The translations under genes were made by a program, and so were the position numbers. A model generated the notes under the pieces. It did no database searches. It was not told where the DNA came from and saw only the letters and a program-made list of their open reading frames with translations. From positions 1-33,481 of the forward strand of contig JAILZY010000033.1 in the NCBI GenBank assembly GCA_023512255.1: a stretch of 33,481 nucleotides of DNA. Reading direction: 5' to 3'. Positions 7,434 through 14,762 of this stretch are shown here, piece by piece. Positions within the stretch are counted from its first letter, which is position 1; the number at the start of each line of letters is the position of its first letter. This DNA is from a bacterium. Lineage in GTDB: Bacteria > SZUA-182 > DTGQ01.

Positions 7434-8900
7434 ATGGGAAACATCAATAACCATAATCAGAAAAAGTTATCACCGCCGGGCCAGCAGGATGTAGCTGGCC
7501 GTGAATTCAGCGAGGCTGAGGAGACCAGGGAGCAGATACCTGATACCAACCAGCAGCAGCCCCCCGACGCCGACGCCCACCAGCAGCCTGATGAGGCTGA
7601 CAGTCTGCTGCTCGATGCTTCTCAGGAGGTGCCGTTTGCGGCTAGGGTGTCTGATGAGCAGGCGTTGAGCGACCGGCTGTCTGATGATCAGGTGTTTGAC
7701 AGCCAGGAGGCTGACGAGCCGTTAAGTGATGATCAATTACTCGATGATCAACTGATTGAGGATCAGCTTTTGATCGAGGATGACGACCAGGCGGGGAGCA
7801 AGGAGGTTGTCGAGATCGTCGTGGTTGAAGATCCGGCTAGCGGTGGCGAAGTCATTGAGGTCAAGAGTAAAATCGCCGATGATGAGTTCATCCTCGGCGG
7901 CCAGGAGCTCCCCGATGTGGAGGAGAGCTTGGACCACGGAGGGGTCGAAAGCAGCTCTTCTCTCCAGGAAGGGAAAGGCTCTGGCCCCCAGCAGGGTGTG
8001 GCCACGGCTGATGAGAATGATGATTTTTCCGAGACCGAAATTGTTGGCGTCAGATTCGAGCCAACAGGCAAGACCTATGACTATCTGCAAAATGGCATTG
8101 ATCTTCGCTGCGGAGACTACTGCATCGTTGAGATGGATAAAGGGGAAGAGATAGCCAGGGTTTTCAGGCTTTCGTCTACTAGGGGCAAAAAGCAGGGCCG
8201 AAAACCCACAAAGCGGGTTCTTCGCAAGGCTACGCCGCAGGATCTTGAGCAAGCCAAGCGAAACGAGGAGATGGGCAAGAAGGCTCAAGCCATCTGCCAG
8301 AAAAAGATTATCGAGCGGGGCTTGCCCATGAAGCTGATCAAGGTCAAGTATTCCTTTGACGGCAGCAAGGCAGTGTTTTATTTTACGGCTGAGGGTAGGA
8401 TTGACTTTCGAGATCTGGTAAAGGACCTGGCTGTTCGCTTCAGGACTCGGATTGAAATGCGCCAGATCGGGGTCAGGGATGAGGCCAGGATGATCAGTGG
8501 CTTTGGCTGCTGCGGCCGGCAGTTGTGCTGCTCTTTGTTTTTGCGGGACTTTGAGCCTGTTTCGATCCGCATGGCTAAGGATCAATGCCTTACTCTGAAT
8601 CCAGGGAAAATATCGGGCATCTGCGGGCGGCTGATGTGCTGTCTAGTCTATGAGGCGGCTACCTATGAGGAGATCCGCAAGAAGCTCCCCAAACTGGGCG
8701 AGCGGGTTCTGCTGAATAATGAAGAGGGCAAGGTGGTCTCCTTCGATATCCTGAAGGGCTTGGTCTTTGTGGAATTTCCTGACGGAAGGGTACTCAAGGC
8801 CGAAGGTGGGGCTATTCAGCGAATCAACAAGGGAGAGCAGCAGAAAAAAACGGCTAAGAAGTCCGCAAAGCAAAATAGCGGGGGAAAACAAGCTCAGTGA
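7434..8900 (+). CDS. ricT: RicT/YaaT-type PSP1-domain protein with acidic N-terminal extension
   Basis: This 488-residue protein falls in two parts. Residues 1 to about 200 are low-complexity and strongly acidic, with Asp-Asp-Gln repeats such as SDDQ and DDQLIEDQ around 77-119. Residues about 201-460 form the PSP1 domain, opening VGVRFEPTGKTYDY and containing cysteine clusters CC (359-360), CC (365-366), C385, C397 and CC (402-403) in the typical GFGCCGRQLCC and GICGRLMCC settings. In Bacillus subtilis RicT works with RicA and RicF in a complex with iron-sulfur clusters that affects RNA processing; partners are not seen here. Usual length is near 270 residues, so the extension is unusual. Its end overlaps the convergent ksgA by 47 bp. 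Confidence 0.9.
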   Translation: MGNINNHNQKKLSPPGQQDVAGREFSEAEETREQIPDTNQQQPPDADAHQQPDEADSLLLDASQEVPFAARVSDEQALSDRLSDDQVFDSQEADEPLSDDQLLDDQLIEDQLLIEDDDQAGSKEVVEIVVVEDPASGGEVIEVKSKIADDEFILGGQELPDVEESLDHGGVESSSSLQEGKGSGPQQGVATADENDDFSETEIVGVRFEPTGKTYDYLQNGIDLRCGDYCIVEMDKGEEIARVFRLSSTRGKKQGRKPTKRVLRKATPQDLEQAKRNEEMGKKAQAICQKKIIERGLPMKLIKVKYSFDGSKAVFYFTAEGRIDFRDLVKDLAVRFRTRIEMRQIGVRDEARMISGFGCCGRQLCCSLFLRDFEPVSIRMAKDQCLTLNPGKISGICGRLMCCLVYEAATYEEIRKKLPKLGERVLLNNEEGKVVSFDILKGLVFVEFPDGRVLKAEGGAIQRINKGEQQKKTAKKSAKQNSGGKQAQ

Positions 8901-9774
8901 GGCTGGCAAATTCTGAAAGCGAGAGGGTCTCACCCCGTCGCTGGGGAAAGATGTGGGCTTGGGCGAGGATAGTTGGCCACTCGCTGCGGCTGACCCCAAG
9001 CTCCTGATGCGCACTCAAGGCATTTAGTAAGGTTTTTCTGCGCTGAGAGAAAGCGGCCTGCACTAGGCGAAAGAACAGAGCCTCATCCTGGACATAGACT
9101 GCTGGAGTTGGCCGTGGGCGAAGGGCAATGATCTCTGAGGCTACCTTGGGCCGAGGATAAAAAGCCTCGGGTGGAAGATAGGCGATTTTTTCGATCCAGT
9201 AACGGTACTGGAGACGGACGCTCAGCTCCCCATAGGCTTTTCCGCCTGGTTGAGCCATGATTCGCTCGGTGAGCTCCTTTTGAAGGGTGATAATCAGAAG
9301 GCAGATCTGGTCTATGATCTCCTCAAGGCCAATTATGATTGGCACAGCCGCATAGTAGGGAAGATTGCCGATCACTTTGATTTTCCCCTCCTCCTGCCGC
9401 GGAAAGAAATCTATTATTCCCCGCCACAAGCAGCGAGCCGCATCGGTCTGAATCAGGGTAATGTTTTTGAAGGGGGCAAGCTCTTTTTGGAGAATAGCCA
9501 CAAGTTGCGGATCAAATTCAAGAGCAATGACCCACCGGGCCTTACTGGCCAGCAAGCGGGTAATCTGGCCAAGGCCTGCTCCAATCTCAATGACCAGGTC
9601 CTTGTCTGACAGGTCAGCGGCAGCTATCAGCCGATCAAGGGCCTGATCACTTACCAGGAAGTTTTGGCCAAGGCTTTTTTTAGGGAACATCCGGTACTGA
9701 GCTAAGGTAGCCAGGAGCCTCTCGCGAAGAGAGGAAGTTTTAGCCAAGGCCCTTTGGGGAGAATATCTGGTCAT
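8854..9774 (-). CDS. ksgA: 16S rRNA dimethyladenosine transferase KsgA/RsmA
   Basis: This 306-residue methyltransferase dimethylates two adjacent adenines near the 3' end of 16S rRNA, a late step in small-subunit assembly. Motifs run PKKSLGQNFL (31-40), the SAM-binding EIGAGLG (63-69), NLPY (137-140), then FYPRPKV, FSQRRKTL and RGETLSL toward the C-terminus. The start overlaps the end of pdxA by four bases (ATGA) and has GAGGTGG upstream, so the two are translationally coupled. The N-terminal stretch before PKKS is normal for many bacterial members. The 3' end overlaps ricT on the opposite strand. Confidence 0.96.
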   Translation of the reverse strand: MTRYSPQRALAKTSSLRERLLATLAQYRMFPKKSLGQNFLVSDQALDRLIAAADLSDKDLVIEIGAGLGQITRLLASKARWVIALEFDPQLVAILQKELAPFKNITLIQTDAARCLWRGIIDFFPRQEEGKIKVIGNLPYYAAVPIIIGLEEIIDQICLLIITLQKELTERIMAQPGGKAYGELSVRLQYRYWIEKIAYLPPEAFYPRPKVASEIIALRPRPTPAVYVQDEALFFRLVQAAFSQRRKTLLNALSAHQELGVSRSEWPTILAQAHIFPQRRGETLSLSEFASLTELVFPRYFALRTS

Positions 9775-10826
9775 TTTTCCACCTCCCCACTACCTCCGCC
9801 ACTTTGCCGCACCAGATAGGCAGCCATATCCACCGCGGCCGAGAGGCTTGAGATTTTCGCCTTCCCCTGCCAGGCAATATCATAGGCGGTCCCATGATCT
9901 GGTGAGGTTCTGATGATTGGAAGGCCAAGGGTTATATTGACCCCGGAGTCGAAAGCCAGCATTTTGAGGGGAATCAGTCCCTGATCATGATACATAGCTA
10001 CCACGGCCCCGAAAATTCCTCTTTGAGCCTGGTAAAAGAGGGTATCGGCAGGGTAGGGACCATCAACAGGGATCCCTTCGGATCGGGCTATGGCTATGGC
10101 TGGTGAGATAGCTTCAATTTCTTCTCGGCCAAACAGGCCGCTCTCTCCTGCATGGGGATTAAGTCCACAGACCGCGATCTTTCGCTCCTGGGGAAAGAAT
10201 TTTCGAAGCCACTGATCAGTCAGCCGAATTGTCCGCAAAACCTGCTCCTTGGTGATCTTGGCCGAGACTTTGGCTATGGCCTCATGAGTAGTTACTAAAA
10301 CCACCCGAAGTTTTTCCCCAGCCAGCATCATGGCATAATCACGGCTATTGGTTCGCTGAGCCAGCAATTCCGTATGTCCGGCAAAGTGAAAGCCAGCCAG
10401 GTTAATAGCTTCCTTGCTTATCGGTGCAGTAACCATGGCCTGAATCTCACCTACAAGGCAAAGATTAATGGCCCGCTCGATGTATTCCACTGCCGCCCGG
10501 CCACAGGCTACTCCTGGCTGTCCAATCTTTACTTCCTCAAGGGGCAGATTGTTCAAATTAAGAACATTGACCACGCCCGGCTTAAACTCTGCCTCAGATG
10601 GGGAGGAGATAGGGCGAAATTTTAAGGACTGCTCAATACCCAATCGTGCGGCCACCTCCTGCAAAATGCCTAGATCCCCAATCAATAGACTTCGCTGGCC
10701 CCTGCCTGCTGCGGCAGGCTCTTGGTGAAAGAAGCGGACAATGATTTCAGGCCCAACTCCAGCCGCATCCCCCATAGTTATGACGATAATGGGCTCTTTG
10801 ATAAGCTCTTTGCCGTCGTGGGGCAT
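9771..10826 (-). CDS. pdxA: 4-hydroxythreonine-4-phosphate dehydrogenase PdxA
   Basis: This 351-residue enzyme oxidises 4-phosphohydroxy-threonine with NAD in the DXP-dependent route to vitamin B6. The family opening TMGDAAGVGPEI is at 17-28. Metal-ligand histidines expected from the E. coli enzyme are H181 (VTTHEA), H225 (NPHAGE) and H280 (YHDQG), and TSPDHGTAYDIA is at 307-318. A GAGGAGG box sits 13 bases before the ATG, a long spacing. A MITE-like element begins 33 bp upstream of the start codon and may carry or displace its promoter. It is the first gene of a pdxA-ksgA operon. Confidence 0.96.
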   Translation of the reverse strand: MPHDGKELIKEPIIVITMGDAAGVGPEIIVRFFHQEPAAAGRGQRSLLIGDLGILQEVAARLGIEQSLKFRPISSPSEAEFKPGVVNVLNLNNLPLEEVKIGQPGVACGRAAVEYIERAINLCLVGEIQAMVTAPISKEAINLAGFHFAGHTELLAQRTNSRDYAMMLAGEKLRVVLVTTHEAIAKVSAKITKEQVLRTIRLTDQWLRKFFPQERKIAVCGLNPHAGESGLFGREEIEAISPAIAIARSEGIPVDGPYPADTLFYQAQRGIFGAVVAMYHDQGLIPLKMLAFDSGVNITLGLPIIRTSPDHGTAYDIAWQGKAKISSLSAAVDMAAYLVRQSGGGSGEVEK

Positions 10827-10858
10827 TCTCTTTTTGATTCCTCCTCATTTTATTTATT

Positions 10859-10971
10859 CGCTCTTATTTATTAGCTACCATTAAGAGACATAACCCTAAT
10901 AAGAGCTAAGCCCCTTCGAGGGTTTATGGTTGTTCTGATATAGGGCTTATGGTGTCTGATATATAAGAGCG
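10859..10971 (+). mobile_element. MITE-like element, copy 2
   Basis: A 113 bp element with CGCTCTTAT and ATAAGAGCG ends, inserted between the divergent pdxA and cadherin-like genes. Flanks are TATTTATT on the left (10851-10858) and AATTTATT on the right (10972-10979), an 8 bp duplication with one mismatch. Confidence 0.88.
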
Positions 10972-11015
10972 AATTTATTATCGTTTTATTTATCATCATA
11001 GGGTGATTTTTTAGC

Positions 11016-11031
11016 TGGCATATCATTTGCT
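11016..11031 (+). promoter_or_regulatory. Candidate sigma-54 promoter
   Basis: TGGCATATCATTTGCT matches the -24/-12 pattern: GG and GC are ten bases apart, TGGCA and TTGCT are intact, and only the base after TGGCA differs from consensus. Transcription would start near 11042, about 66 bases before the GTG start. The ATTTGCT part also pairs with AGCAAAT at 11043-11049. Confidence 0.5.
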
Positions 11032-11107
11032 TTCTCTATTATAGCAAATTTTTGGGGCAAGGTTTATCCATAAACGCGTTTTAGATTGACATATAAGGGG
11101 GGATTTT

Positions 11108-12721
11108 GTGGATACGAGGAAGCTCCTGATCATCATCATCTTGTGGTTTATTCTTTCTTTGTCCACCTTTTTGGCCAGCTCGACAGTTTTGGCTACCAGC
11201 GTGGCTTTTGATACCTTTGAGTATTGGGACAGCCCTCTGAATCATGGATGGCGAACCTCTGACCCAACTTACCCGGTATTCGGCTACAATGTTGGAGTCG
11301 GCAGGTTGCAGACCCTAGTTGATTTTGCTGAAGGAAGCCGCGTCCTTCAGGTCCAAAGCATACCTTCGGTCTTCAATCAGCTTATGCCCTATCAAATCCA
11401 TAACAGCAACCTTATTGATCCTCAGACTGGCAACCTGATCAACAAGAAGGTCATCTCCTTCAAAATTCAGGCCCCTCTAGAGGTTGAATATTTCGCTATG
11501 TTTCAGTTCTGCGTGGCCGTAGTTACCACCAGCGGTGAAAACAAGGTACTTGTCTACCGTCCGGTGGAAGGCCCTGGGCCGATGCTAAAAGGAGACATCA
11601 TCGAGGTCTGTCTTGGCCGCCAGTACCAGGACGGCACCTGGCATCTGATCGCCCGAAACATGGATGATGACCTGAGAGCGGCTATACCTGGTGTTGGGCT
11701 AAAAGAGGTCAGGGCAATCATGATCAGGGGGAATAATTATCGACTAGATGATATCTATTTTCACGACGATCTTGAGTTCATGAACAATCATCCCCCAGAG
11801 CTGTGGAGAATTGGGCCGCAGTTTGCTACCCTGTTTGTACCTTTTCGTATGCTGATTGCCGCCCGTGACCCTGACGGAGATTTTCTGGATTTTGTGGTTA
11901 CCATCGGCGGATATGGAGCCTTTGGATCAAATACCAGCAATTTGGCTCTTCGCCTGCCGCAAGATCCCAATAACCCAAGCGCTGGAGTTATACCGAATGT
12001 GGTTCTCATGCAGTTTGTTCCCCAGGTTTTGGAAGACCTGATTGTAACCGTTCGGGTAACTGATGGCCTTTTGTCGGATGTTGAAACCTTTCCCCTGTCA
12101 GTGGTTAACTATCCAGTATCCGGGATAAATCATCCGCCGCTGCTCGAAGAATTAAATGCTGCGGTCGCCAGGGTGGGAGAGGAATTTGTCTACGATGTTT
12201 TGGCCAGAGACCCTGATGGCGATATCATCACCTACTCAGCCACTATAAATGGTCTTCCTTCGTATCAGTTCGGGCCGTGGAATTTTAACATCATCAATCC
12301 GATCACCGGACAGATTAGGTTTACACCTTTCTTTGAGGGGAAATTCGAGATTGTAATTACGGTCAAGGACAGTCGGGGGATGATTACCCAGGGCTCACTT
12401 CCTCTGACCGTGGCTAATCCTGGCACTTGGCTGAATCACAATCCAGTGCTCTGTAAGCATATTCAGAATCCGCAGGTGGCCAGAGCTGGCCTGCCTTTTA
12501 CTATACCGGTGGAATTCGTCGATCCTGATGGCGACAAGCTTAACTACTCCTGCAATATCGGCTCGGTGTCCGAGCGGACCGATGGTGCTCAAGGGGCTGT
12601 GTTCAGCTTTTTCACCTACTTTCCTGGCCAGTACCTGGTTAGGATTATTGCCTATGATGAGCGCGGGGGGCTGGCGGAGCAGGCTTTCCTCTTGGATGTT
12701 CAGCCCTGGTGGTCGTATTAG
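11108..12721 (+). CDS. Exported cadherin/Ig-like multidomain protein
   Basis: A 537-residue protein with a signal peptide at residues 1 to about 33. The N-terminal domain, up to about 220, looks like a beta-sandwich of the carbohydrate-binding or concanavalin-like type (opening FDTFEYWDSPLNHGW and ending RLDDIYF). Three cadherin-like or Ig-fold domains follow, each introduced by an NHPP or NHNP motif and containing a calcium-binding-type DPDG motif (ARDPDGD twice and VDPDGD). It starts with GTG behind AGGGGGG five bases upstream. No catalytic motif was recognised, so an adhesive or matrix role is likely. The gene stands alone, with a terminator downstream and a possible sigma-54 promoter upstream. 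Confidence 0.85.
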   Translation: MDTRKLLIIIILWFILSLSTFLASSTVLATSVAFDTFEYWDSPLNHGWRTSDPTYPVFGYNVGVGRLQTLVDFAEGSRVLQVQSIPSVFNQLMPYQIHNSNLIDPQTGNLINKKVISFKIQAPLEVEYFAMFQFCVAVVTTSGENKVLVYRPVEGPGPMLKGDIIEVCLGRQYQDGTWHLIARNMDDDLRAAIPGVGLKEVRAIMIRGNNYRLDDIYFHDDLEFMNNHPPELWRIGPQFATLFVPFRMLIAARDPDGDFLDFVVTIGGYGAFGSNTSNLALRLPQDPNNPSAGVIPNVVLMQFVPQVLEDLIVTVRVTDGLLSDVETFPLSVVNYPVSGINHPPLLEELNAAVARVGEEFVYDVLARDPDGDIITYSATINGLPSYQFGPWNFNIINPITGQIRFTPFFEGKFEIVITVKDSRGMITQGSLPLTVANPGTWLNHNPVLCKHIQNPQVARAGLPFTIPVEFVDPDGDKLNYSCNIGSVSERTDGAQGAVFSFFTYFPGQYLVRIIAYDERGGLAEQAFLLDVQPWWSY

Positions 12722-12765
12722 GGAGAGTTTGGGTTTATCTAAGAGTTTAGCTTAATCTAATTATT

Positions 12766-12795
12766 ACAAGGCTCTTTCCTACAAAGCTCTTTCCC
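12766..12795. repeat. 15 bp tandem duplication
   Basis: Two adjacent units, 12766-12780 and 12781-12795, share 13 of 15 bases. They lie just before the terminator of the cadherin-like gene. Confidence 0.8.
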
Positions 12796-12839
12796 CACTG
12801 CAATGGTCTGATCAACCTATTGCGGTGGGGTGCCTTTTA
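12793..12839 (+). terminator. Rho-independent terminator
   Basis: CCCCACTGCAAT (12793-12804) pairs with ATTGCGGTGGGG (12819-12830) at 11 of 12 positions, followed by TGCCTTTTA. It ends the cadherin-like gene transcript. Confidence 0.75.
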
Positions 12840-13219
12840 GGAAATTTGCTTTTGACTTCCCCTCTTCCCCTTACCCTATCGTTTTTTTTAGTCCTGATGT
12901 CCGAAAAAGTATTCACTATCGGACACTTTTATCGTCAATCCCGCGAAAGTGGTAATCCATGTATGGTTGTAGAACCCTCTGGATTTCCGCCTACGCGGGA
13001 ACGAGATAAAATGCCTGCACTTAAAAGGCACATACAAAACCGGAAGATAAAATGTGTCCGGGTAGTAAGAAAAAGTAACAAAACCTTATTATCAGCGCTG
13101 TGTTTTTGTTGAAAACAAAATAGTGCTCAAGATCCTTGTACGTACTGAGCGAGAGAGAAAGTTTTACTTTTATCGCTAACTTCTTCAGCAGCTTTTATAT
13201 TTTCGCAATTTGCAGGTCC
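12840..13219. other. Gene-free stretch with nested palindromes
   Basis: No convincing gene is present. A 95-codon frame in this stretch is made of palindromic repeat sequence and reads like the usual translation of such repeats. The palindromes at 12898-13060 are listed separately; from 13061 to the accD promoter nothing else stands out. Confidence 0.6.
12920..13060. repeat. Nested REP-like palindrome
   Basis: An outer inverted repeat, CGGACACTTTTATC (12920-12933) and GATAAAATGTGTCCG (13046-13060), encloses an inner one. The inner arms are related to the widespread 'CCCGCGAAAGCGGGAATCC' type of dispersed palindrome (about 12934-12959 and 12980-13007). A separate hairpin, TGTCCG with CGGACA (12898-12925), overlaps the left outer arm. 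Confidence 0.65.
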
Positions 13220-13248
13220 TTGACAAGATTTTCAGGAATGATTATGAT
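13220..13248 (+). promoter_or_regulatory. Sigma-70 promoter for accD
   Basis: TTGACA (13220-13225), a 17 bp spacer, then TATGAT (13243-13248). Expected start near 13255, leaving a leader of about 260 bases before accD. Confidence 0.65.
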
Positions 13249-13311
13249 TACGGATACTTTACCAGCCATTGGCTTGACCTTTAGACAGTTCATTAGCTAG
13301 CGGGTTGAGTC

Positions 13312-13410
13312 TTGAGCACCCAAGTGCTCAAAGCCCCCGAGGTGGTGGCAGTCATGGAGCCATAGCTAGTGCCACAGCCGGAGCTTCGGCTGCTTAGCCC
13401 AGGGGGTGGC
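13312..13410 (+). ncRNA. Candidate structured leader RNA of accD
   Basis: Within the long accD leader, TTGAGCAC (13312-13319) and GTGCTCAA (13324-13331) form a perfect 8 bp stem with a 4-base loop. After it, GCCCCC (13333-13338) can pair with GGGGGT (13402-13407), enclosing two stems: GTGGCA with TGCCAC (13345-13350, 13370-13375) and AGCCG with CGGCT (13376-13380, 13387-13391). This is a three-way junction. I do not recognise it as a known riboswitch. A cis-regulator of fatty-acid synthesis is inference only. Confidence 0.35.
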
Positions 13411-13515
13411 AGCTATTGGAATTTTAGATGCTTTTTGGCTAGCAGATTTTTTGGCAAGAAGTTAATTCTAGCGGGTGAAATTTTGAGAGGCAAGAGAGGT
13501 AGGGGATAGAGTCTC

Positions 13516-14442
13516 ATGGATCATACGCTTTGGTCAGCCGCAGCTCTTTCAGAATTATGGAGAAATCCTGTGTGGTTTAAACGAGAAAATAAACCAAAAG
13601 AAAAAATTGAAAATAAAAAATTGCAAATACCGCAGGGGCTTTGGATCCGTTGCAAAAACTGCAAGGAAATCATTTATAAAAAAGAGGTTGAACGAAACTT
13701 TGACATCTGCCCAAAATGTCAATACCATTTTTATATCAGTGCCCAAAAAAGGCTTTCTCTACTTTATGACCAGGGAGAGTACAACACCTTTGACGATCAC
13801 CTTCAGCCTACCGATCCTTTGAAATTCCGTGACCGGAAAAAATACCGCGATCGTCTCAAGGAGTATGCCGCCTTGACCGGCCTCAAGGATGCTATCATCA
13901 GTAGCGAAGGAACTATCGGCGGCTATCGGGTAGTGATTTGCGCCATGGAGTTTGGGTTCATGGGGGGAAGCATGGCCTCGGTGGTCGGAGAAAAGATCGT
14001 TCGGGGGGCGGAAAGGTGTCTGGCTGAAAAAATTCCCCTGATCACCATAGCTTGCTCTGGTGGGGCCAGAATGCAGGAGGGGATTATCTCTCTTATGCAG
14101 ATGGCTAAGACAAGTGCGGCTGTTGGCAAGTTAGCTGAGGCTGGGCTTCCTTTTATCTCTATCTTGACCGATCCGACTACGGGAGGAGTTTCAGCCAGTT
14201 TTGCCATGCTGGGTGATATTATTATTTCGGAGCCAAAGGCTCTGATTGGCTTTGCTGGACAGCGGGTAATTGAGCAGACCATTGGCCAGGAGTTGCCGCC
14301 GGGATTTCAAACTGCAGAATTTCTTCTGGCTCACGGGATGATCGACATGATTGTTGATCGCCGACAAATGCGGTCTACTCTCATCAAGATCTTGAGCTTC
14401 TTTGCCCTTGGCCCACCCCCTCAAGGGCCGGATGGCCAGTGA
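13516..14442 (+). CDS. accD: Acetyl-CoA carboxylase carboxyltransferase beta subunit
   Basis: This 308-residue cytoplasmic subunit pairs with AccA to move the carboxyl group from biotin to acetyl-CoA, giving malonyl-CoA for fatty-acid synthesis. A zinc ribbon has C46, C49, C65 and C68. The crotonase-like core carries [20 protein letters not shown] and [12 protein letters not shown]. Two starts are possible: ATG at 13516, behind AGGTAGGGG, and GTG at 13570, behind GGAG, which would begin at WFKR, close to the usual AccD N-terminus. The first 18 residues are therefore doubtful. A consensus promoter lies about 260 bases upstream and a MITE-like element lies between accD and folC. Confidence 0.96.
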   Translation: MDHTLWSAAALSELWRNPVWFKRENKPKEKIENKKLQIPQGLWIRCKNCKEIIYKKEVERNFDICPKCQYHFYISAQKRLSLLYDQGEYNTFDDHLQPTDPLKFRDRKKYRDRLKEYAALTGLKDAIISSEGTIGGYRVVICAMEFGFMGGSMASVVGEKIVRGAERCLAEKIPLITIACSGGARMQEGIISLMQMAKTSAAVGKLAEAGLPFISILTDPTTGGVSASFAMLGDIIISEPKALIGFAGQRVIEQTIGQELPPGFQTAEFLLAHGMIDMIVDRRQMRSTLIKILSFFALGPPPQGPDGQ

Positions 14443-14518
14443 GAAATTATAACCCATCTCCATCCGCTTCCTTGTCTTGTGAGAATCATAAAGGGGGCAG
14501 AAGATCAGAGAAAACTAT

Positions 14519-14550
14519 AGTGAGAAGGCACAAAAGTGAGAGGGCACAAA
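14519..14550. repeat. 16 bp tandem duplication
   Basis: AGTGAGAAGGCACAAA (14519-14534) is followed directly by the same 16 bases with one change (14535-14550). Confidence 0.9.
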
Positions 14551-14612
14551 ACCCCATTCACACTCACTTTCTGTTTTGGTCTCCTCACTGGCTCTTAGGG
14601 CTTTGTTTTGGT

Positions 14613-14723
14613 CGCTCTTATTTATTAGCTACCATTGAGAGACATAACCCTAATAAGAGCTAAGCCCCTTCGAGGGTTTATGTTTGTTCTGATATAGGGT
14701 TTATGGTGTCTGATATAAGAGCG
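14613..14723 (+). mobile_element. MITE-like element, copy 3
   Basis: A 111 bp element nearly identical to copy 2, with CGCTCTTAT and ATAAGAGCG ends. Flanks are GTTTTGGT (14605-14612) and GTTGTGGT (14724-14731), an 8 bp duplication with one mismatch. Confidence 0.88.
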
Positions 14724-14762
14724 GTTGTGGTATAAAAGTATGCTAATCGCGAAAAGAAGAAG

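Larger units (their letters stand above)
14443..14762. other. accD-folC gap with repeats
   Basis: The 320 bp gap contains a 16 bp tandem duplication and MITE-like copy 3, listed separately. A TATAAA at 14731-14736, eight bases beyond the element, could serve as a -10 box for folC, but no good -35 box accompanies it. Confidence 0.5.

Noticed and set aside
7737-8585. Long minus-strand frame inside ricT
   Set aside because: Shadow of the ricT reading frame; the plus frame has the conserved PSP1 and cysteine motifs.
12825-13112. 95-codon frame on the plus strand
   Set aside because: It starts inside a terminator and translates a common dispersed palindrome (the SRESGNP...GFPP type of spurious protein).
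13333-13410. tRNA or T-box reading of the accD leader
   Set aside because: The GCCCCCGAGGTGG start resembles a tRNA, but there is no T-arm GGTTCGA, no proper anticodon arm and no T-box AGGGTGG-N-ACCGCG motif.
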